Below are positions 22,495-31,504 of a DNA stretch of 31,557 nt, in pieces; position 1 is the first letter of the stretch, and each line of letters opens with the position of its first letter. The DNA is taken from positions 1 through 31,557 of the forward strand of contig CAZUMH010000033.1 of NCBI GenBank assembly GCA_964621645.1. Reading direction: 5' to 3'. Source of the DNA: CAZUMH01 sp964621645 (lineage in GTDB: Bacteria > Zhuqueibacterota > QNDG01 > JAGLOF01). Position numbers and translations under genes: made by a program. The notes under the pieces were generated by a model. It was not told where the DNA came from, ran no database searches, and saw only the letters and a list, made by a program, of their open reading frames with translations.

Positions 22495-24543
22495 ATGCGT
22501 ATCAGATACCTGCTTATGACGCTGATTCTTTGCGTCTTTTCTCTCTCCCTGGCGGCCCTGGCCCAGGAAGAGACTCACCCTTTTTCGGTCCATGACATGC
22601 TGGCCATGGACCGGATAGGTGACGCCCAAGTCTCCCCGGACGGCAAATATGTCGTTTTCAGCCTGAGAACAACCGACCTGGAAGGAAACAGGGGCAGAAC
22701 CGACATTTGGATAGTCGGGATCGACGGCGAAGGATTGAAACGGCTCACTACCAATCCAGCTGCTGATTTCAACCCTCGCTGGTCCGCCTGCGGCAAGAAA
22801 ATATTTTTCCTCTCCACCAGATCCGGCTCTTCCCAGGTGTGGAGCATTGCCCTGGATGGAGGCGAAGCCGAACAGGTTACCGATCTTCCCCTGAATGTGG
22901 GCAATTTGATTGTTTCTCCGGCGGGAGGTATGCTGGCTTTTACCATGGAAGTGTTCCCTGAAAAGGGCTGCCCCGGATGTACCAAAGAAGAACTGGACAA
23001 ACGCGCCAGCTCACCGGCCACCGGCCGTATTTTCGACAGCATCTTTATCCGTCACTGGGACACCTGGGAAGACGGCCGCAGATCCCACCTTTTTGTCTGG
23101 AATTTGAAAGAACATAAACTGATCAAGCTCATGGCGGGGATGGATGCGGATACTCCCTCGCAGCCCTTCGGCGGCACCGAAGAAATGACCTTTACCCAGG
23201 ATGGAAAGGGGCTTGTCTTCTCAGCCAATAACTCCGGCAGGAAAGAGGCCTGGTCTACCAACTGGGATCTCTGGTATGTACCGGCGGATGGCTCCGCAAA
23301 ACCGAAAAACATCACAGAGAAAAACAAGGCCTGGGACACCCAGCCGGTTTTCTCTCCGGATGGTAAAACTCTGGCCTATCTGGCCATGGTCCGTCCGGGC
23401 TTTGAGTCGGATCGCTACCGTATCCTGCTGCGTGACTGGGAGACCGGCAAGGAAAAGGCGCTCACGGAAAAATGGGACCGCTCACCGGGATCACTCACCT
23501 GGTCCGCGGACGGGAAAACGATCTTCGTCACCGCCGCTAATCTGGGGCAGAATTCGCTTTTTGCCGTGGACGCTGCCACCGGCAAGGCGAAGTGCCTCAT
23601 TAAGATGGGCACTATTGGCTCAGTCGGCATCGCCGGCGACCGCATCGTCTGCGGCATGGACAACCTGAAGTCCCCTGTGGAACTCTATTCTGTGGCGGCG
23701 GACGGAAGTGATATACAGCAGATAACCAATATCAATAAGGATAAGGTCGCCGCGGCCCGCATGGGGGACTATGAGCAGTTCACCTTCAAGGGCTGGAACG
23801 ACGAGACCGTCTACTGCTATATCGTTAAGCCGGTGGATTTCGACCCGGCCAAGACCTATCCGGTGGCCTTCCTTATCCACGGCGGACCCCAGGGATCTTT
23901 CGGCAATCACTTTCACTACCGCTGGAATCCCCAGGCTTACACCGGAGCCGGCTATGCCGCTGTCATGGTCGATTTTCACGGTTCCGTCGGGTACGGACAG
24001 GCGTTCACCGATGCCATCAGAGGAGATTGGGGCGGCAAACCATTGGTCGATCTGCAGAAAGGACTAAAGGCCGCGCTGAAGCGGTATTCCTGGATGGACG
24101 GGAAAAAGGTCGCCGCCCTGGGCGCCTCCTACGGCGGGTACATGATCAACTGGATCGCCGGCAACTGGCCCGACCGCTTCCGCTGTCTGGTGAATCATGA
24201 CGGCAATCTGGATGAGCGGAGCGCCTATTTCGATACAGAGGAGCTCTGGTTTCCGGAATGGGAGCATCACGGTACTCCCTGGGATAATCCCAAAGGATAT
24301 GAAGAGCAGAATCCTGTTAATTTTGTTAAAAACTGGAAAACTCCAATGCTGGTAATTCACGGGGGCCGGGATTACCGGGTGGTCGACACCCAGGGGATGT
24401 CCACCTTCAACGCCCTGCAGAGAAAAGGTATTCCCAGCAAGTTCCTCTACTTCCCGGATGAAAGCCACTGGGTGCTAAAACCGGCCAACAGCATACAATG
24501 GCATAATACGGTAATCGACTGGATCGATCAGTGGTGTAAATAA
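22495..24543 (+). CDS. S9-family (prolyl oligopeptidase/DPP5-like) serine exopeptidase, exported
   Basis: The 682-residue protein has a signal peptide (residues ~1-23, SLAALAQ). A PD40/WD40-like propeller spans about 30-420 (DAQVSPDGKYVVFSLRTT, PVFSPDGKTLAYLAMVRPG and similar). An alpha/beta-hydrolase domain follows at ~425-682. The catalytic triad is S545 in GASYGGYMINW, D626 in HGGRDYRV and H658 in DESHWVLKP, in the order and spacing expected for S9. The oxyanion region reads LIHGGPQGSFG. Closest recalled relatives are dipeptidyl-peptidase 5 and acylaminoacyl-peptidase types, which release dipeptides or N-acyl amino acids from short peptides. The protein acts in the periplasm. It has a GGAGG five bases upstream of its ATG. 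Confidence 0.93.
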   Translation: MRIRYLLMTLILCVFSLSLAALAQEETHPFSVHDMLAMDRIGDAQVSPDGKYVVFSLRTTDLEGNRGRTDIWIVGIDGEGLKRLTTNPAADFNPRWSACGKKIFFLSTRSGSSQVWSIALDGGEAEQVTDLPLNVGNLIVSPAGGMLAFTMEVFPEKGCPGCTKEELDKRASSPATGRIFDSIFIRHWDTWEDGRRSHLFVWNLKEHKLIKLMAGMDADTPSQPFGGTEEMTFTQDGKGLVFSANNSGRKEAWSTNWDLWYVPADGSAKPKNITEKNKAWDTQPVFSPDGKTLAYLAMVRPGFESDRYRILLRDWETGKEKALTEKWDRSPGSLTWSADGKTIFVTAANLGQNSLFAVDAATGKAKCLIKMGTIGSVGIAGDRIVCGMDNLKSPVELYSVAADGSDIQQITNINKDKVAAARMGDYEQFTFKGWNDETVYCYIVKPVDFDPAKTYPVAFLIHGGPQGSFGNHFHYRWNPQAYTGAGYAAVMVDFHGSVGYGQAFTDAIRGDWGGKPLVDLQKGLKAALKRYSWMDGKKVAALGASYGGYMINWIAGNWPDRFRCLVNHDGNLDERSAYFDTEELWFPEWEHHGTPWDNPKGYEEQNPVNFVKNWKTPMLVIHGGRDYRVVDTQGMSTFNALQRKGIPSKFLYFPDESHWVLKPANSIQWHNTVIDWIDQWCK

Positions 24544-24555
24544 TGACTTTTCCTG

Positions 24556-24578
24556 CCCCGCACGTTCATCGTGCGGGG
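24556..24578 (+). terminator. Strong intercistronic hairpin (attenuator or weak terminator)
   Basis: A perfect 9-bp stem, CCCCGCACG (24556-24564) with CGTGCGGGG (24570-24578), has a 5-base TTCAT loop. It begins 12 bases after the S9 peptidase stop. Only CGCTCCATTC follows, so no proper T tract is present. It may partly terminate the peptidase transcript or stabilise its 3' end. Confidence 0.5.
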
Positions 24579-24602
24579 CGCTCCATTCTAACAGGATCTT
24601 AT

Positions 24603-24824
24603 ATGAAAATACGGGAAAAAGGCTATCCGCTGCTGCTTATCCTGACTGTCATCCTGGCCCTGGCCGCCCTATCAACGCTGATTCCCCAGGCTTATGCTCA
24701 TAAGGCATGCCTGCTGGGATATCGGACTCACTGTACACTTACGCCCTGGAGCACGCTTATCTGCATTGCTTTGGCTGGTGTTCTCTGCACAGTAAGAAGA
24801 CGGCTGTTCACGAAAGAAACATAA
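24603..24824 (+). CDS. Small two-span membrane protein, unrecognised
   Basis: The frame is open from 24543, but the ATG at 24603 is preferred: it follows AGGATCTT and starts a standard n-region (MKIREKGYP). The 73-residue product has two hydrophobic segments, at about residues 8-30 and 46-62, separated by a short loop with two cysteines and histidines (AHKACLLGYRTHCTLTPW). It ends in a positively charged tail (RRRLFTKET). No family is recognised. The stop lies 5 bases before the start of the zinc-ribbon gene, which suggests a coupled pair. Confidence 0.6.
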   Translation: MKIREKGYPLLLILTVILALAALSTLIPQAYAHKACLLGYRTHCTLTPWSTLICIALAGVLCTVRRRLFTKET

Positions 24825-24829
24825 TCCTC

Positions 24830-25102
24830 ATGACCGCGGAGATCCCCAAATCCTGTCCCGCCTGCGGCGCTGAGGTTCCTCCGGGTGCCCATGCCTGTCC
24901 CCATTGCGGATCAGACGAAAACACAGGCTGGTCGGAAAATGCCTATCTGGCCAATCTGGGTATTTACACCGAAGATGATTACCAGGAGACCATCGAGCGG
25001 GAATTCGGCGGCGGGGAACGAAATCTAAAGCAACTGTTGACGTGGATTGCCGCACTGCTGATGCTGCTGATTTTCTTTAAAGTTTTTATTATACATTGCT
25101 AG
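24830..25102 (+). CDS. Small zinc-ribbon protein with C-terminal membrane anchor
   Basis: The 90-residue product begins at the ATG 5 bases after the preceding stop and has no strong ribosome site, so translational coupling is likely. An N-terminal zinc ribbon has two CPxCG knuckles, CPACG and CPHCG (residues 9-25). A polar, acidic middle follows, then one C-terminal transmembrane helix (LLTWIAALLMLLIFFKVFI). The ribbon is probably cytoplasmic. Similar tail-anchored ribbons are common but uncharacterised. Upstream codons in the same open frame overlap the previous gene and look like shadow sequence. Confidence 0.7.
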   Translation: MTAEIPKSCPACGAEVPPGAHACPHCGSDENTGWSENAYLANLGIYTEDDYQETIEREFGGGERNLKQLLTWIAALLMLLIFFKVFIIHC

Positions 25103-25171
25103 ATACTGTTGTCGTCTTCTCCGAGTATATCGGTGAACATTAAAACAAGATTGCCCTAAAGGTCCTTATCC

Positions 25172-27238
25172 ATGACCCTTTTACGGACAAAAAATTACAC
25201 CATTCTCCTGCTCTTGCTGCTGGGGATAGGGGTCCCTTGTATTATCTTGGGGCTGCTGGCTCTCCGCGGTCTGCGGAACGACCAGGCGTTACGGGAAAAA
25301 GAAATCAAAGAGAAACATCAGCTGCTGATCACATCTATTTGCGCTGATCTTGACCGGGAAATGGAGCGGATGAATACTGTTTTTTCGGAACACAAATTTG
25401 GGAATTATCCGGATAAACCGTCCGACTCCCTCTCTGCCGTCTACCCGATATTTGAAATGGTATTCTTCATTGATAATCGTAATAATATCCGTTTCCCTCA
25501 AACGGATCTTGTTTATGATGATACCTTCGCAGATGGCAGCACTCCCTCAGTGATCCCTGCAGATCTATTGCAGGGATTCAGGGCCGAATTCAAGGAAGCG
25601 GACAATAGCAAAGCCGCCGGTTTATACCGCCTGGTAAATGTTTCCAAAGATAAGCAAACAATGGCTCAGTCACTATTTGCGCTGGCCCGCCTCCGCTGCA
25701 AGGAGAAGGATTGGCAGGGAGCTCTTGATATACTCCGGCAGATACGACACCGCTGCTTCCAGACCAGGCTGCCTTCAGGTCTGCCGGCCGTTCCGGCCGC
25801 TCAACTGGAGGAAGGAAGGATTGAAGCGGTAAAAGGAGATGAAAAAACTGCTCTTATCTGCTGGCTTGGTTTAATGAAAGATCTCCTCGGTTCTCGCTGG
25901 CGCCTGAATCTGAATCAATTCAATTTTTTTTGCCGCAGCATTAAAGATGAGATCTCCTCTCTTCACAGCCTGGATGCTGCGACACAAGAGACCCTTGTTT
26001 CTCTGGAAAACCGGGAAAAAGAGGCCCGCAGGAAAACTGAACGGCTGATAACCTTCCGTGATGTTTTTCCCGTTCTCTTCGATCAGTCGTTTTTCGACGA
26101 GTTGAAAGGTACACATCCCGGCTTCTCTTTTCAAACCGGCGATCAGCTCTTTCTTGTAATGCTGAAGCGTGTATCTGACTCTTCATCTGCTAAGTTTTCT
26201 CATATAGGATGCCTGCTGAATCAGCGCCTGCTGGCGAAAGAACTTATCCCCCAGTTGATAGAGAAACGACTGGGCGGATCCGACACCGCCTGGGATATCC
26301 AGGATAAAAACGGGATTATCGTGTCATCTTCCGAATCCGTGCCCATCGGAAACAACAGAATTTCCGGTGGCTTCACGGGAGACTTCCCTCCCTGGACCTT
26401 GAACCTCTATCAGCATAATGGATCGCTTTTTCCGCTTCTTTTCTCGCAAGATCGCAGTCTTTACGGCCTCGTTTTTCTTGTCATCATTATCATTCTCATC
26501 ATAACCATCATCTGGGCTGTTCATACCTTTCTCATGACAGCTGAGTTAGCCGAAACTAAAACCAGATTCGTTGCCGCACTTTCCCATGATTTGAAAAGTC
26601 CCCTCACCTCAATAAGGCAGGTTTCTGAAATGCTGCGGGACGGCCGTGTCAAGCCGGAGCGCCGCTCCTCCTATTTCAAACTACTGGCCCGACAGAGCGA
26701 ACGCCTCACCTTTCTTATGGATAACATCCTGGACGCAACCAGCCGTGAAATCGGCAAGCGTCGCTATTATTTCGAAATGATCTCTTTAGACCGGCTCCTG
26801 GAGGACTTTTCCACTGAGTTCGTTCCCGCCCTGGAAGCGGAAGGATTCACTCTCCGGCTCTTTATCGAAAAAAATCTGCAGAAAGTTCGAATGGACCGCG
26901 CCGCGGTGCAGCAGGCCCTGACTAATTTAATCGACAATGCCCGAAAATTTTCCTCCCCCGGTTCCAACATCGACCTAAAGGCCGGTCGCGCCCCGGGACG
27001 GCAATTCATCAGTGTCAGGGATTACGGACCAGGTATTGACGCTGTCACCAGAAAAAATATATTCCGTCCATTTTTTCGCGGCACCTCCGCGACTAAGGCA
27101 GGGATTCCAGGCAGCGGTCTGGGCCTGTCTCTCGTAAAATCGGTTATGGACAGCCATAAAGGCACCGTTAGAGTGGAGAGCGCTCCCGGAGAGGGCTCTG
27201 TTTTCATCCTGGAATTTCCACTTCGAAGCAAGGAGTAG
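25172..27238 (+). CDS. Sensor histidine kinase with large periplasmic TPR-like sensor region
   Basis: The 688-residue protein has a first transmembrane helix at about 9-30 and a second at about 430-457, which enclose an extracytoplasmic region of about 400 residues. That region contains helical repeat-like segments (QSLFALARLRCKEKDWQGAL). The kinase core follows: HisKA H-box LSHDLKSPLTS with phospho-accepting H472, N-box NLIDNARKFS, G1 box DYGPGI and G2 box GSGLGLSLVKS. It should phosphorylate the regulator encoded 2 bases downstream. The signal is unknown. TPR-like sensors may bind peptides or partner proteins, possibly the TPR/PD40 protein encoded in the same operon. Confidence 0.93.
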   Translation: MTLLRTKNYTILLLLLLGIGVPCIILGLLALRGLRNDQALREKEIKEKHQLLITSICADLDREMERMNTVFSEHKFGNYPDKPSDSLSAVYPIFEMVFFIDNRNNIRFPQTDLVYDDTFADGSTPSVIPADLLQGFRAEFKEADNSKAAGLYRLVNVSKDKQTMAQSLFALARLRCKEKDWQGALDILRQIRHRCFQTRLPSGLPAVPAAQLEEGRIEAVKGDEKTALICWLGLMKDLLGSRWRLNLNQFNFFCRSIKDEISSLHSLDAATQETLVSLENREKEARRKTERLITFRDVFPVLFDQSFFDELKGTHPGFSFQTGDQLFLVMLKRVSDSSSAKFSHIGCLLNQRLLAKELIPQLIEKRLGGSDTAWDIQDKNGIIVSSSESVPIGNNRISGGFTGDFPPWTLNLYQHNGSLFPLLFSQDRSLYGLVFLVIIIILIITIIWAVHTFLMTAELAETKTRFVAALSHDLKSPLTSIRQVSEMLRDGRVKPERRSSYFKLLARQSERLTFLMDNILDATSREIGKRRYYFEMISLDRLLEDFSTEFVPALEAEGFTLRLFIEKNLQKVRMDRAAVQQALTNLIDNARKFSSPGSNIDLKAGRAPGRQFISVRDYGPGIDAVTRKNIFRPFFRGTSATKAGIPGSGLGLSLVKSVMDSHKGTVRVESAPGEGSVFILEFPLRSKE

Positions 27239-27240
27239 AC

Positions 27241-27954
27241 ATGGTAAGACCCCGTATTATCTTGGTGGAAGATGATCCCGATATCAGCTTAACCCTCAGT
27301 GACGACCTGGAGATGGAGGGCTACGACATAGAAGCGGTATCCAGTGGCGAAGAGGGGTATCGGCAGGCAAAAAGCGGACGTTTTCAGGCGATGATTCTTG
27401 ACCTCATGCTTCCCGATATCAATGGATTGGATGTCTGCCGCCGTCTGCGCCGGGAAGGTGAAACCCTGCCGATTCTGATCCTCACAGCCCGCCGGGAAGA
27501 GGCGGATAAGCTCATTGGATTCGAACTGGGGGCGGATGACTACGTAACCAAACCATTCAGCAGAACGGTGCTGCTGGCCCGGCTTAAAGCACTTCTCAGG
27601 ATGGCTTCCCGCTATCGATCCGCTCCGGACAAATTCATCACCGCTTCTATTCGGATCGATTTCAACCGCTGTGAAGCATATCGTGATGGTAAACGGGTGC
27701 ATCTGACTGCGCTGGAATTCAACCTCCTTCGCTTCCTGGCTTCTAATGAAGGCGAGGCGGTCAGCCGGGATCGGATACTCGATACCCTCTGGGGCACGGA
27801 AGTATTTGTATCACCGCGTACCGTGGATACTCACATAGCGAATCTGCGTAAAAAGCTTGAGAAGGATCCGGCCCGGCCCGGCCTCCTTGTAGGCCTGAGG
27901 GGAATCGGCTATAAGCTGGTTAATCCGGACAGGGATAAAAAGGGAACTGAATAA
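27241..27954 (+). CDS. OmpR/PhoB-family response regulator
   Basis: The 237-residue protein has a receiver domain (1-120) with acidic pocket E10/D11, phospho-acceptor D54 (MILDLMLPD), switch T82 and K104 (DDYVTKPFS). A winged-helix Trans_reg_C domain (~130-230) follows, with typical LTALEFNLLRFL and VDTHIANLRKKLE. It starts 2 bases after the kinase stop, with GGAG in the kinase gene's last codons. Its TAA overlaps the next ATG by one base, so all three are one operon. It probably activates or represses transcription from direct repeats in response to the cognate kinase. Confidence 0.95.
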   Translation: MVRPRIILVEDDPDISLTLSDDLEMEGYDIEAVSSGEEGYRQAKSGRFQAMILDLMLPDINGLDVCRRLRREGETLPILILTARREEADKLIGFELGADDYVTKPFSRTVLLARLKALLRMASRYRSAPDKFITASIRIDFNRCEAYRDGKRVHLTALEFNLLRFLASNEGEAVSRDRILDTLWGTEVFVSPRTVDTHIANLRKKLEKDPARPGLLVGLRGIGYKLVNPDRDKKGTE

Positions 27955-29864
27955 TGATCTCCAGGCTGAAATGTATCCCGCAGCTGATTGCAGTCTGTTT
28001 GTTGGTCATTCCATTAACTTCGGTTCGGGCGCAGGAAACGACAGGGATGTTGTTGGAGCGGGCCTTTTACCTGGAAGAAGTGAACGGGCGGCTGGACGAG
28101 GCGCTGGCGCTCTACCGCCAAATTATTGCTGACAGTACAACGGACCGATCCCTGATGGCTGTGGCCCAGCTGCAAATCGCTCGTTGCCTGGCAAAAAGAG
28201 ATGACTCTGGAGCGGATTCAGCTTACCGGAAAGTAATCGAGGATTATCCTGAACAACGCCGCAGTGTGCTGGCTGCTCGTCAGGCCTTAAAAAATTTACA
28301 GGTCCCCGAGATTCAGCCTCTGGTGGAGTGGTACTGCCGGCGGATTCCTCCAGACCCCATGACCTCCTTTTCTCTGGATGGCCGTTACCAGATATTGACG
28401 GATTGGTCCAATGGAAATCTCGTCATCAAGGACTGGAAAGATGGCAGTCTGCGCCAGCTGACCCGGCTGGACTCGACTGAAAGCGGACCTGTATTTGCCT
28501 ATCACGGAGTATGGAGCGACAACGCTCAGCTCATAGCCTTTTCACAATATCAGTATCCCGGGTACCTGGAACTGCGTACCATTTCCGTCAAGGATGCCAG
28601 AGTCAAACTGATTTATTCAGGCCGGGAACAGCGGGTCTTTCCCCAGGGCTGGAGCAGTGATAATAAAAGAGTACTCTGTGAAATTGTCCAGAATTTTAAG
28701 ACAGGCACCCTGGGCAATCACTTTCTCGCATTTATTGGACTGGATGGCAGCTTCACACCGTTGGTCGCTGTCAGTCCCAATTCCCGGGGGCTGAAACTCT
28801 CTCCCGATGACCGCTATCTCGCATACGACCGGCTGGTGGACAACAATCGTCATGTTTTTACCTTTGACATCAACAATGGCACTGAATCTCGTATAACAAC
28901 AGGGATTACAAACAACGTCGGTTATGAATCACCTGTCTGGTCCCGAGATGGAAAACTGCTCCTCTACCGCAGCCAACTGCGGGGACGCAGCGACCTTTGG
29001 GCCGTACCCGTATCCGGGGGAAAAGCAAACGGAAATCCCAGCTTGGTTCAAAGTGACTTGACAGGCATACTCCTCAAGATAAGGCGGGTTGGTGAGTTGC
29101 ACAATCTGGATCCCAAACCACCACAACTGCCCCGCAGGACAGAAACAGCAACGCCTCCCTTTCGGGAAGAATTTACCAGCGATATCCTGTCCAAGGAATG
29201 GATGATATGGTCCTGGCCTCACAGCGATGTATACGGCAATAACTCCTTCGGCCGCTATTCTCTCTCGGCCAATCCGGGATTCCTGCGTTACTCTCTCGAT
29301 CCCATGATGAGTGAATCCTGGGGCCGCCAGTATATTCCTTCCTGGGATAAATGGTTCTTCTGCTACTACCCCTCCCTGGAGATCAGCAGGCTGATTACAG
29401 GCCGCAGCTACCGCCTGGAAGCCAGGGTCGTCTTTTCCATGGTAAAAGGGTCCAATGATCGCCGGCTTACCGTTAAACTCGTATTTCACCCCCGCGAAAA
29501 AGCGGGGGACTATCTGCTCATCACCCGCAACGTCGGAGCCACGAACATATCCCAATCCGCCGTCCTGTACAAAAATTTCACCGCCGTGACAAACGTTTCC
29601 TGCCTCTCAGCCGCGGATACGGCCTCGACTCGGAGCTTTGCCTACCGGTTTGTCATGACCAGACAGGACACCATACTCACCCTCGAAACGGCAGGAGAGC
29701 GTGAGCCCTTACTGCCGGTACTGAAAACAACTATTCCCTATACCTCACCAAATGACGAACAGGAACTGGTTATCTCCGGTAATTCCTGGTTCGTTCCCGC
29801 CATGTCCCACGCCGACTGGGACTACATCCGCTTTACCCCCCTGGTGCCGGTTAAGGACGAATAA
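27954..29864 (+). CDS. Exported TPR-PD40 propeller protein with C-terminal jelly-roll-like domain
   Basis: The start overlaps the regulator stop by one base (TAATG). The 636-residue protein has a signal peptide (about 1-25, TSVRAQ) and a TPR region (residues ~30-120, EALALYRQII..., SAYRKVIEDYPEQRR). A TolB-like PD40 propeller follows (~130-370; LKLSPDDRYLAYDRLVD, PVWSRDGKLLLYRSQLRGR). The C-terminal ~230 residues (400-632) look like a concanavalin/LamG-type jelly roll (FREEFTSDILSKEWMIWSW). This order of domains is unusual to me. Coupling to the two-component genes suggests it is an accessory sensor or the regulated output. No catalytic motif is seen. Confidence 0.82.
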   Translation: MISRLKCIPQLIAVCLLVIPLTSVRAQETTGMLLERAFYLEEVNGRLDEALALYRQIIADSTTDRSLMAVAQLQIARCLAKRDDSGADSAYRKVIEDYPEQRRSVLAARQALKNLQVPEIQPLVEWYCRRIPPDPMTSFSLDGRYQILTDWSNGNLVIKDWKDGSLRQLTRLDSTESGPVFAYHGVWSDNAQLIAFSQYQYPGYLELRTISVKDARVKLIYSGREQRVFPQGWSSDNKRVLCEIVQNFKTGTLGNHFLAFIGLDGSFTPLVAVSPNSRGLKLSPDDRYLAYDRLVDNNRHVFTFDINNGTESRITTGITNNVGYESPVWSRDGKLLLYRSQLRGRSDLWAVPVSGGKANGNPSLVQSDLTGILLKIRRVGELHNLDPKPPQLPRRTETATPPFREEFTSDILSKEWMIWSWPHSDVYGNNSFGRYSLSANPGFLRYSLDPMMSESWGRQYIPSWDKWFFCYYPSLEISRLITGRSYRLEARVVFSMVKGSNDRRLTVKLVFHPREKAGDYLLITRNVGATNISQSAVLYKNFTAVTNVSCLSAADTASTRSFAYRFVMTRQDTILTLETAGEREPLLPVLKTTIPYTSPNDEQELVISGNSWFVPAMSHADWDYIRFTPLVPVKDE

Positions 29865-30007
29865 CACTGACGCTATCCTGGCCGGATGGACTTCACCCAA
29901 TCTTAACATATTCTTCACTCTGCCTTCATGCAGATTATGCGGGAATAGATTATTTTTCTTTTGGCTGATCTTGTCTGATTCTCAAGCAATCTTAATAAGG
30001 AGGTTAC

Positions 30008-30568
30008 ATGAAACGACTCCTGAGTCTTTTTTTGTTAATTGGACTATTTTTCGCCTGCGGAGGACCATCGCCGCCTCAGGTAAAAATCTCACTACCGGCC
30101 AATCTCTATTCAGCAGTAAGTGAAATATTGCAGCAGGAGAGATATGCTGTATACGTCCGTGATTATGATGTTCCGGTGGACTGGCAGGATTGTCTGGGGC
30201 GAATGAGTCTTATCTGCGGCGACTTTTCTTTAAAGGGGATCGTCGCTCTCCTGAACGCCGGCGTGGAGCAAACAGGGGAACCTCTTTTTTCATCTGTACG
30301 GCAATACGGGATTAATTCCAATCTCGTCTCGGGACGTATCAACGTCTCCCAGGATCTGACCCTGAATGGCGGCGAAGGCAAATCATATACAATCAAAAGG
30401 GATCTGGAACGTGTGGGGCGTGACATCCCGGCGGACTCATTGCTCTCCATCTGCCTGGATTCTCTGGGGCAGGAAGAGACAGCACTCATTCTTCTGCCCA
30501 CTTCCATAAAAAGAATCCCCGCAAAGCTGGTCAGGATCAATTTCAGCAAGGAACTGACGTCCGAATAA
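30008..30568 (+). CDS. Unrecognised lipoprotein
   Basis: A near-perfect AAGGAGG lies five bases before the ATG. The 186-residue product has a lipoprotein signal (MKRLLSLFLLIGLFFAC, cysteine 17) followed by a GGPSPPQ linker. The remainder is a small mixed domain with an early helix (LYSAVSEILQQERYAVYV). A segment SLKGIVALLNAGVEQTG followed by beta strands could resemble a secretin/TonB short N-terminal (STN)-like fold, but this is a weak impression. It lies 143 bases downstream of the TPR-PD40 gene, so it may be a separate transcript. Confidence 0.75.
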   Translation: MKRLLSLFLLIGLFFACGGPSPPQVKISLPANLYSAVSEILQQERYAVYVRDYDVPVDWQDCLGRMSLICGDFSLKGIVALLNAGVEQTGEPLFSSVRQYGINSNLVSGRINVSQDLTLNGGEGKSYTIKRDLERVGRDIPADSLLSICLDSLGQEETALILLPTSIKRIPAKLVRINFSKELTSE

Positions 30569-30800
30569 AAAGGAGGATGAATACCGGGGGAATCGGCCCC
30601 ATGTAAAAAATTTCCACCTTTCTCAGGAGTAAGACAATAAAATCTGTGATACTTGTGTCACTAAAACTTTATCACTATTATTTAAAAGCCGGCAGGCGAC
30701 TGTCATAAGCTTTGCCTGCATCCGAATCAAGCCTCCCAAATGTTGATCCGGGATATCGATCACTTAATATTGACAAAACAGAACAGGAAAGGAGAATCCC

Positions 30801-31424
30801 ATGCGAAAAGCCAGTACAACCTGCCTCGTACTACTCTTGGCCCTCTGCCTTCCCGGCTTGCTGGGCGCGCAGACATCCCCCCAGGACAAGGCTCATGAAG
30901 GTTTCTTTATGCGCTTTCTGCTTGGAGGCGGCCCCGGTAAGGTGACCATCGAAGGCACGCAGGACTTGGTATTCAAAGCAATAGGAATGGACTTTCATTT
31001 CCAAATCGGTAAATCAATCGGTCAAAATTTCATCGTCTTCGGAGATCTGGGAGGATTCAGCTTGTCCAATCCGGATGCCGAATACGGCGGTCAATCCGTC
31101 TCCGTAAACGACGCCAGTGTTTCCGCCATGGGGTTTGGAGGAGGGTTCACCTACTATATGATGCCGGCCAATGTTTATTTCTCGGGCAGTATTCTCTACT
31201 GCAAAGATACCATCGAATCTTCCGGCAGCAAGGGTGAAAGTGAATATGGTCTGGGATTTTTCATTGCCTTGGGCAAGGAATGGTGGATCGGTAACAACTG
31301 GGGCCTCGGCGCCGCTCTCTTCCTGGACACCAGTTCCCTCAAAGATCAGGCCGACGCGTATGGTAATCAGGCTGGTATCAAGAATTTTATCTACGGTATC
31401 GCCTTCTCGGCCACTATGGATTGA
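30801..31424 (+). CDS. Small outer-membrane beta-barrel-like protein
   Basis: The 207-residue protein has a signal peptide (about 1-23, LLGAQ). Alternating hydrophobic and polar strands rich in glycine and aromatics follow (AIGMDFHFQIGKSIG, GFGGGFTYYMMPANVYFSG, YGLGFFIALGKEWWIG), typical of an 8-strand OmpX/OmpW-like barrel. It ends close to a strand (FIYGIAFSATMD) rather than in the classical terminal phenylalanine. AAAGGAG precedes the ATG. The gene is followed by a strong terminator. Between 30569 and 30800 I see only a short inverted repeat, GCAGGC (30692-30697) and GCCTGC (30714-30719). Confidence 0.75.
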   Translation: MRKASTTCLVLLLALCLPGLLGAQTSPQDKAHEGFFMRFLLGGGPGKVTIEGTQDLVFKAIGMDFHFQIGKSIGQNFIVFGDLGGFSLSNPDAEYGGQSVSVNDASVSAMGFGGGFTYYMMPANVYFSGSILYCKDTIESSGSKGESEYGLGFFIALGKEWWIGNNWGLGAALFLDTSSLKDQADAYGNQAGIKNFIYGIAFSATMD

Positions 31425-31436
31425 TCACATCCACTG

Positions 31437-31484
31437 ATCATAATCAGCCCCGGAGAACATATATCTCCGGGGCTTTATATTTAT
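31437..31484 (+). terminator. Rho-independent terminator of the barrel gene
   Basis: An 11-bp perfect stem, AGCCCCGGAGA (31446-31456) with TCTCCGGGGCT (31464-31474), has a 7-base ACATATA loop and is followed by T-rich TTATATTTA. It starts 12 bases after the barrel gene stop. Confidence 0.9.
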
Positions 31485-31504
31485 AACCGCCCGATTCCGT
31501 AATC

